This document shows positions 57,088 to 64,000 of a stretch of DNA of 64,000 nucleotides, one piece after another. The position numbers were made by a program, and so were the translations under genes. How positions within the stretch are numbered: the stretch's first letter is position 1; each line of letters begins with the position of its first letter. The stretch covers positions 1,364,001-1,428,000 of the forward strand of contig CP084617.1 in the NCBI GenBank assembly GCA_025917655.1. The letters are read 5' to 3'. The stretch comes from Chlorella sorokiniana. Its lineage: Eukaryota > Chlorophyta > Trebouxiophyceae > Chlorellales > Chlorellaceae. The notes below the pieces were generated by a model. It worked only from the letters and a program-made list of their open reading frames with translations, was not told where the DNA came from and searched no databases.

Positions 57088-58287
57088 TCAAAGCCCGGGC
57101 CCGCGCACCCCCATCGCGACGAGGTGAAGATGCAAGATGCAGCAAGCACACGGGATGGCAAGCAAGCACGCAAGCAAAGCATGATGACAAGGATGCAAAG
57201 CAAGGCAAACTGTGAAAGAGTCAGAAAAGGCAAGGAAGAATCCAACGCAAGCCGGGCACGGGCTGGTAGGGGCCGCGAGAACGGCGACGTAGGCCCACTC
57301 AAGCCGGGGTCGCCTCGCGGTGGGGCTGGGGCTCAGAATCGCCGCTGTGGGTGTCGTCTCCAGCCAACGACAGACGGTAGCAAAGTGGTGCACAAAGCTA
57401 GCCACCGCCACCGGATCCCGCGCAAGGAACCGTGCCAAGGTTCCCCGCCCCGCCAACGGACCGCCGGGCGGACGCCGACCGACCCCAAAAAGGGACTCAC
57501 GTAATCGGCTCGCAAGCGGGCATACTTTGGGCAGTCAAACACCATGTGATGCTCGTCCTCCATAGCACCCAACGAGCGGTGGGGGCAAATCCGGGCTGGG
57601 CCTGTCCAACCCCTCACGCCGCCCAGTCTCCACCCGCAACCAATGACAGCCCGTGCGGAACCTGGCAAGGCTGGCCATGCGCACACGGCTGTCAACCTCG
57701 GTCAGGTACGATTGCGGGCGACGGCAAGACGTATCACGCGTGAGCCCCCCTCACACTAGCGCAGTAAAAACGCACTTTGGGCTGGGATGGTGCTCCCTGC
57801 GGGACGCCCTCGACGTAGGCCTCGTCGCCGAGGCCGCACGCCTCGCCAACATCGACCCGGGCGGGGCTCCCCACCATCAAGGGGACCCAACCCCAGGCTG
57901 CGAAGGTATCCTACAACCTGGGCCCCCACGGCTGGCGGGCCACCCCACCCGCCCCCACCGTGCGCCCGCAAAAGATCCAACTGCTCAAAGAGTGCCCATT
58001 TGGTGACGCGCGCATCCGGAAGGCCCACCACTGTTCCGAAACGGGTCACCGCCTTGCCCTGAGTGGCAAGGGGGTAAAACCCCGCCTCGGCCAACACCAC
58101 AAGAGCGGGAGTGCTTTGCGGTAGGCGCCCCATCGCGTGCCGCAAGAACGAGCGCAAGAGCCGCTCGGAAGCATTCTCCCCGCCCCCGCAAGAACTGCGC
58201 GCGCCCACACCTCGCGGCCGTACGACACCACAGCAACACCAAAGCCTGGAAAAGCCGCCTTTGCAACCCAAAGTCAGACGTGCCAAT
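57088..58287 (-). mobile_element. LINE reverse transcriptase C-terminal region and zinc finger
   Basis: Minus strand, continuing from the right of the TRIM: TSDFGLQRRLFQALVLLWC, LLRSFLRHAMGRLPQSTPAL, FGTVVGLPDARVTKWALFEQ, then the C-terminal Cys/His finger CPHRSLGAMEDEHHMVFDCP at 57528-57587 (CxxC...HH...C), typical of the end of LINE ORF2. Then VAVASFVHHFATVCRWLE near the end. Several frame changes; a dead copy. Confidence 0.75.
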
Positions 58288-58636
58288 TGTTGGAATACGA
58301 TCAACGTCCCTATATGGCACCACAAATGGGCACATACTAATTAACCTCCGGGTTGGCGCTTTTAACAGGTTATGGGCCCCAATGCGCTAGATGGGCGCTT
58401 GTCACATACACCCACAGATCGTGGGTTCGATTCCCATCACGGGACATCCAGATTTCCGGCCTGTAAAACGTTTCTCCACTCGGAAGCGGGGGAGCAGCCC
58501 CGCCTTCACGATCGTGGTTAGGTACGAAGCGAGCATACGGAACGTTGCTCGGGGAGTGTTGGAATACGATCAACGTCCCTATATGGCACCACTAATGGGA
58601 ACATACGAATTAACCTCCGGGTTGGCGCTTTTAACA
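58288..58636 (+). mobile_element. TRIM: 349-bp terminal-repeat retrotransposon in miniature
   Basis: Terminal direct repeats of 80 bp at 58288-58367 and 58557-58636 (TGTTGGAATACGATC ... GCTTTTAACA) differ at three positions. They are flanked by a perfect 5-bp target duplication CCAAT (58283-58287 and 58637-58641). A primer site GGTTATGGGCCCCA starts at 58368, directly after the first repeat, and a purine-rich GGGGAG precedes the second. The 189-bp interior encodes nothing. It is inserted in a LINE reverse transcriptase. Looks whole and fairly young; it must borrow proteins, plausibly from the copia family with the same primer site. Confidence 0.88.
58375..58445 (+). other. tRNA-like segment inside the TRIM
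   Basis: D-arm: GCGC (58384-58387) and GCGC (58395-58398) around the loop TAGATGG. T-arm: GTGGG and CCCAT (58421-58425, 58433-58437) around the loop TTCGATT. The B-box GGTTCGATTCC is perfect at 58424-58434; an A-box-like TGCGCTAGATGG starts at 58383. The spacing between arms is 22 bases, close to a tRNA. The anticodon stem pairs three of five and the acceptor stem is not formed, so it is not a working tRNA gene. Confidence 0.6.
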
Positions 58637-58641
58637 CCAAT

Positions 58642-59480
58642 GTGTGAGAGCTTGCGCCGCATGGCGTGCAAGGCCCGCCGGCCCGCCCCGCCCAACTCGC
58701 GCGCAGCAAAGGGCCCAAAAGCGTGTAGCTGATGTACCTCCACCCCAAGGTACCTAAAGGAGGGGGCGGTGGCCAGCCGCTCCCCCGGTACGTGAGGTGT
58801 GGTGTCGGGCCTTGTCGCCACGCGAGAAGAGGCGGGGAAGACCACCATCTTGGTCTTCTCAACATTAACGGTCAGGCCCCAACGCTCACAAGCACCGCTC
58901 CAACACCCCCAGCCGTGCTTGGAGCCCGCCCGCCGTAACGGACACGAGCGGCAAGTCGTCGCATACAACAACGGTGGGACCCCGTGACCACGCACGGCGG
59001 GCAGCTCAACCCCATCCGCACTCATCACCCTTTGCTCAAGGTCGTCTAGAAACAAGCCAAACAAAGTGGGGCTCAGCGGGCACCCTTGCTTGACGCCAAT
59101 GGAGGATTGGAACAAAGGAGTGAGGCCCTCTTGCGTGCGGACACACATGGGCACATCCCCGTACAATGCCTTCACCGCATCAAGCAACGCCGTGGGCATC
59201 CCACGGCGTGCAAGCTTGTCCCAGAGCAACCTCCTATCCACCAAATCGTACGCTTTCTTGAAATCCACAAAGCAAGTGAACAAGGGAGCACCCCGTGCCC
59301 GAGCGGATTCAATCAGCGTGCGCAACACGAAAATCTGGTCAGCGGTCCGGTGGTCCTTCCGGAACCCCGCTTGGCTGCAGCTCTCAGGCCTGCCCCCTCC
59401 GCCCAGTCCGTGACCCTCTTGTTCACCAAGACGGCATACAGCTTTGCCAGCAACGTGCCAACTGCAATGCGGTGCGAGCT
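58642..59480 (-). mobile_element. LINE reverse transcriptase core
   Basis: Minus strand: QAGFRKDHRTADQIFVLRTL (near 59373), motif A FVDFKKAYDLVDR (59271), motif B GVKQGCPLSPTLF (59097), the catalytic YADD near 58965 where one base is missing so it reads YATT, then GLTVNVEKTKMVVF and FRYLGVEV and ALHAMRRKLSHIG up to the TRIM. An upstream part with IAVGTLLAKLYAVLVNKRV lies near 59440. No endonuclease domain is visible. Inactive copy. Confidence 0.85.
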
Positions 59481-60099
59481 GCCGTCCCCGCCTCAAACGG
59501 CGAGCCGCCGTGACAGGCTTTGAGCAGGTTGACATCCTGAAGGGGGATGTGACGCATTGCTGCCGCTGCATCCACTGTGTCGTCCCTCAAAGGCCAAGCT
59601 GGTGGTGGGGCCGGCTGTGGCTGAAGCTGCTGCAACTGCTCTTCCTCAGCATGCTGCCGCTGCGCCACCCGTTCAAAGACTGGCAAGGCGCTGCCGCCGC
59701 CCGGGCGCTGACACGGCAGGAGATCCACCTCCCACTCTGCTGCCCGCCGGCGAGACATGACCCGCTCGTGAAGCCGCGTGTCGTAGGAGGAGGCCCAGCG
59801 TAGCTCCAACGCTTGCAAGCCCGTGGCGGCAGCAGACGGGCCTGGCTCATCTGCAGGCTGCCGCCACAGGGCTGGCCTGCAGCCCGCCGAAGGAAGGTAC
59901 CGCGGGCCGCAGCGCTGCCGGGCTGCCAGGTGGATGCGCCGCTGTGTGGCCGCCTTAACAGTGAACCCCAAGAGGTCCACGCTGCCAAAGCCCCACACGG
60001 TGGGGTCCACGAAGACGGCATCCCACGCGCCGAGCAGCATGGGGCGGCCGCCCCCACCACGCAGCAGGGCTGCCATACGGTGCCAGCCGGGAGGGCCGG
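59481..60099 (-). other. Unrecognised LINE-associated reading frame
   Basis: Minus-strand open stretch of about 200 codons with PMLLGAWDAVFVDPTVWGFG, LRWASSYDTRLHERVMSRRR and MRHIPLQDVNLLKACHGGSP. No family recognised. The last piece also occurs at 56700-56810. It directly precedes the LINE reverse transcriptase and is cut on its other side by the copia LTR at 60100, so it may be the upstream part of the LINE protein or captured host sequence. Confidence 0.4.
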
Positions 60100-63000
60100 T
60101 GTTGAGATGTGGCTGAGCCACATGTCCAGCCTGCACACCCGCAGCACATCTCCCCAGCTGCCACGTGGCAGGCGCTGCTGACGTGGACACCCTTTCGTCA
60201 TGCATGAGCCCAACTTAGCTAATATGCTCAGACACCCTTCGATTATGCTTTCCCACTTTATTCTAAGTTGATTGACCCCAATGCCATGCATTTCTGTGCA
60301 CCTGAGCCCCGCCGTCATGCCACTACCACAAACACTACCCCGCATATGCCGGAATAATGCCAATAGTAGCATTGTGCTGCTCCAGCCTATTTAGCGCCAT
60401 TCTGCGCCCTCTTTCATACTCTTGCGCTCTTTGTAACTACCTCCATCCAATAGGTTATGGGCCCCAGCTCCCTCCTCTGCCCTTGAGTCCGGCACACGCT
60501 CTTGCCGTCACCCCAGACGCCTTTTCTCGCTGCCAGCGCCCCGAGCACCACTCGCGAGCACTTCCGCCTCGACCTCCGGAACGGCGCCTTCGACCGAAGC
60601 CTCTCAGACTAAGCCCGCCTTTGCTTGCGGCACATTTCGCACATAGCAGCGCCTTTTCGCTCGCACAGCGCCGCCTTTCGCTCGCACAGCCAGCGCCTTT
60701 TGCTGCCTAGCTGCCAGCCAGCAGCCGACAGCTCAATTCTGCTTTCCGGCAGCCTAAATCTGCTTTCGACAGCCCCTGCTCGCAAAGAGACAGCTGCTTG
60801 AGCAGCTGTGTAGCAGCTGAGTAAGCGAGTTGGGTCACTTGTGACCAGCTCGATACCCCGCCTCCCGCCAAGTTACTAAACTTCCACTTTGCCTCAACCC
60901 ACTGCCGTAGCTCTACGCTGTCACAACCACTTAAGATAAGTGCAAGCAGCGCCCTAGCGCCTCCGTGCGCCGCTGCTCCGCCCCTCTGGCCCCTCCGTTA
61001 CTGGCAGTGCCCCAGCGCCTAAGTGCGCCGCTGCCTTTGCCCCCTGGGCACTCTCCTTTAGGCAGTGCCCAAGCGCGTTGAGCGCCGCTGCCTCCCACAC
61101 CTGTCCTGCCCCCCTTTCCCGTCTATTCCTCCCCTTCTCCTACATTTACTCAAAGGTGGTGCCTGGGCTGTGCTGTCCTCGTGTGGCACGCAGCTCCCCG
61201 TTCGGTGCCTGGCCTCGTGTGCCACGTACCGGCTACTTATTCTAAGGCACCGACCTTCCCCACCTTTCCGCCAGCCATCTCCGGCGGCACAATCTGCGGC
61301 ACCCCTTGCCGCAGCACCTCCGAGCACGCACTAGCAGAGGCACAAGGTGCCTGCTAGCGGCCGCCAGCCGTCAGCAGTCAGCAGTCTGCACACAAGCGTG
61401 GACATCATGGCGACCGATGGCATGTCTATTGAGCGGCTGGACTGGGACAACTACACAGTGTGGGCAGCCAACATGAAGTTCTTCCTCACCACCAAGAAGT
61501 GCTGGCACACCGTCGTCAGCACCGCGGCCCCAACCACTCCCGAGGACATCAAGGCAGACGAGCTCGCCCTCTCCTACATCGGCCTCCTCGTCAAGCCCCA
61601 CCACCAGCCAACCATACTGCGCTGCACCACCGCCAACCAAGCCTGGACCACTCTGCAAGGCATCTTCGCCGCCAAGTCCTTCGCACGCAAGCTCCAACTG
61701 CGCCGTGAGCTCAACTCCCTGAAGATGGCCTCCACCGAGACTGTCACCGCCTTCACCAACCGTGCCAAGGCCCTGCAAGACCAGCTCAACGCCGCCGGCC
61801 ACAAGGTCGAAGACATCGACGTGGCGTGCCAAGTCCTGGCTGGCCTGCCCTCCACCTTCGACACAGTCGTCACCGTCATCGAAACCACCACCGCCTCCGC
61901 CGGCACATTCACCGTGGATGACATCCTGCCCCACCTTCTGCAAGCCGAGCACCGCCGCGCCAAGCCCGACGTCATCCGCAGCTCCGACTCAGCCCTGATG
62001 GCCTCCTTCCATCCTCGCCGCGACGACCGGCACTCCAACAGCAATGGCGCTCCCCGCAACATCAACGGCATCAACCGCAACAACGGCCCTCGTGGCAGTG
62101 GCCCCCGCAGCAGCAACCCCCGCATGCGGCCGCCCAACTTCAACGGTCCACCGCCCAACTTTGGCCCACCACGCACCTTCGGCATCCGCGTCGACGAGCG
62201 CTCCTCCCGCGATGCCCGCGCCTACGCCGAAGGCACCTGCCTCTACTGCCACAAGCCTGGCCACTACGCCCACGAGTGCAACAAGAAGCGCCGCGACATG
62301 GAAGCCCGCCGCTTCAACCAACGCCCGCCGCCTTCCAACCGCAGCGTCAACGCCCAGTACAGCGCCATCGCCTTCACCGCCGCCACCACCTCCAACACCA
62401 TCAGCGACAACTGGATCGTGGACACTGGAGCAAGCCGGCACATCACACCACACCAGCAACTCCTCACCAACCTGCGCCCGGCGCCGCAGCCCATCCGCAT
62501 CACTTTCGGCAACGGCAGCGTCGGAGAGGCCACCCTCATCGGCGACGCGTACCTGCAGCCCAACCCCTGACAATCTGATCAAGCTCACCGATGTGCTCTA
62601 CATGCCCGACGCCGCCGACAACCTCCTGTCCGTCAACCGAGCTACCCAGAAGGGCATCAGCTTCTCCTTCGACCGCACCGGCTGCCAGATCTCCATGGGC
62701 AACCACATGATTGCCTACGGCTACACCGACGCCACCAGCAACACCTACCACCTGGCCAGCCGCTGCCTCGAGCCAGGCTCCGCCGCCTACGCCCTCACCA
62801 TCGCCTACGCTGCACGCGCCGACACACCCAACCTGTGGCACCGCCGCCTCGGCCACCTCGGCTACGACAACCTGGCCAAGCTCACCACCATGGCCACCGG
62901 CATCAGCATCGACCCCTCCGACTTCAAAGCCACCAGCGCAGACACCTGCGACGCCTGCACCCTGGGCAAGCAACATCGCCAACCGTTCAACGCCTCCACC

Positions 63001-64000
63001 TCCTTCACCCACAAGCCTCTGGAGCTGCTGCACACCGACCTCTGCGGTCCCATGCCAGTCCCCTCCCACGGTGGCAGCCTGTACTTCATGACCATCCTGG
63101 ATGACTACACTGGCTACTCTCACATCGCTCCCTTGCGCCGCAAGTCTGACGCCGCTGACTTCCTGAAGACCACCATCAACCTGCTGGAGTGTCAAACCGG
63201 CCACACCGTCAAGCGCATCCGCTCTGACAACGGCGGCGAGTTCATCAACAACGACCTGGACACCTTCTACAAGTCCAAGGGCATCCAGTCAGAGACCACC
63301 GTCGCCTACACGCCCCAGCAGAACGGCAAGGCCGAGCGCCTCAACCGCACCCTGCTGGACAAGGCGCGCCCCATGCTGGCCGAGTACAACCTGCCCAAGT
63401 TCTTATGGGCAGAAGCCATCGCCACCGCCAACTACTTGCGCAACCGCTCTCCAACATCTGCCCAAGACGTCACCCCCTACGAGATGCTCCACGGCACCAA
63501 GCCTGACCTCTCCCACCTGCGCATCTTTGGCGCCCGTGCCTACGCCCACATTCCAACAGCGCTTCGCTCCAAGCTCGATGCAGTCAGCGAGCCCGGCCGC
63601 TTCATTGGCTACCCGACCAACACCAAGGGCTACAAGATCCTACTGGACAACGGCTCCATCGTCATCAGCCGCGATGTCACCTTCAATGAGACCAGCTCCA
63701 ACCTGCCCAAGACCAGTCTGCCCAAGCCAAGCCTGCCCAAGACCAGCCTGCCCAAGCCCAACCTGCCAGAGACCATCTCCCTCCTCGACAACGATGACAC
63801 CGGCGACACCGAGTCCGTGGGAGCACCAGCCGAGCCTGAAGACCCACCTTCTCCTCCCATCGCCCTGCGGCGCACCGAGCGTGCCGCTGCGCGCCGCCCA
63901 GCCAGCCAGTGGCAGGACGACGCATACCGCATCACCTCTCGAGCCACCATCAACATCGCCACCGCAACAGCTGAGCCTACCACCCTGGAGGAAGCCCTGC
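60100..64000 (+). mobile_element. Ty1/copia LTR retrotransposon (copy 2), cut by the window end
   Basis: 5' LTR 60100-60452, primer site at 60453, leader, gag from ATG 61407 with zinc knuckle (CLYCHKPGHYAHEC) near 62238, protease near 62415, integrase 62850-63380, and the link towards reverse transcriptase at the window edge. Same family and order as copy 1, with protein sequence nearly identical. A proline-lysine-leucine linker near 63700 has an extra tandem repeat relative to copy 1. At least one or two breaks in the visible part; young. Confidence 0.9.

Noticed and set aside
58375-58445. Functional tRNA gene
   Set aside because: D- and T-arms are good but the acceptor stem does not pair and the anticodon stem pairs only three of five.
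58370-58573. Minus-strand peptide containing GNRTHDL
   Set aside because: This peptide is a known translation artefact of a tRNA-type B-box; the underlying DNA is the tRNA-like segment of the TRIM.

Overview
The window is nuclear DNA of a GC-rich green alga, most likely a Chlorella-like trebouxiophyte. The evidence is intron-dense genes with GT-AG junctions, many introns opening GTGGGT, several genes followed by the chlorophyte polyadenylation word TGTAA, alanine- and glycine-rich proteins, and a typical plant/algal gene set (plastid ABC1 kinase, CBM20 starch-binding protein, mTERF-like protein, PRISE reductase). Exon limits and some starts were read by eye and are approximate.

Left half (1-36,291) is host gene space. 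In order: 3' end of an unrecognised gene; NAA25, the auxiliary subunit of the NatB N-terminal acetyltransferase; a secreted GH18 chitinase-like enzyme; an HhH-GPD DNA glycosylase; a progesterone-5-beta-reductase/iridoid-synthase-type SDR; a CBM20 protein on the minus strand; a short mTERF-like protein; an ABC1/UbiB atypical kinase; peptidyl-tRNA hydrolase 2 on the minus strand; and VPS8, a CORVET tethering subunit. These are separate housekeeping functions, not one pathway. Several conserved exons change frame by one base inside short C or G runs, which looks like consensus error in the assembly.

Right half (36,411-64,000) is repeat and mobile DNA. It opens with a truncated plus-strand LINE scrap and an 8.3-kb satellite of about 55 units of 149/150 bp with higher-order repeat blocks. 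Beyond it lies a nest of elements: three relics of one young Ty1/copia family (one with both LTRs, one cut by the window end, one reduced to LTR plus leader); minus-strand LINE 3' ends with poly-A tails, two of them head to tail; a LINE reverse transcriptase region; a short LTR element whose LTR carries long arrays of perfect heat-shock elements; part of a second, more diverged copia; and a 349-bp TRIM (terminal-repeat retrotransposon in miniature) with a perfect 5-bp target duplication and a tRNA-like fold inside.

The most interesting items are the higher-order satellite flanked by LINE and copia DNA (a centromere candidate), the heat-shock-element LTR, the TRIM with a tRNA-like, Pol III-type internal segment, and the primer site shared by TRIM and copia, which matches the anticodon arm of initiator tRNA-Met as in Drosophila copia.
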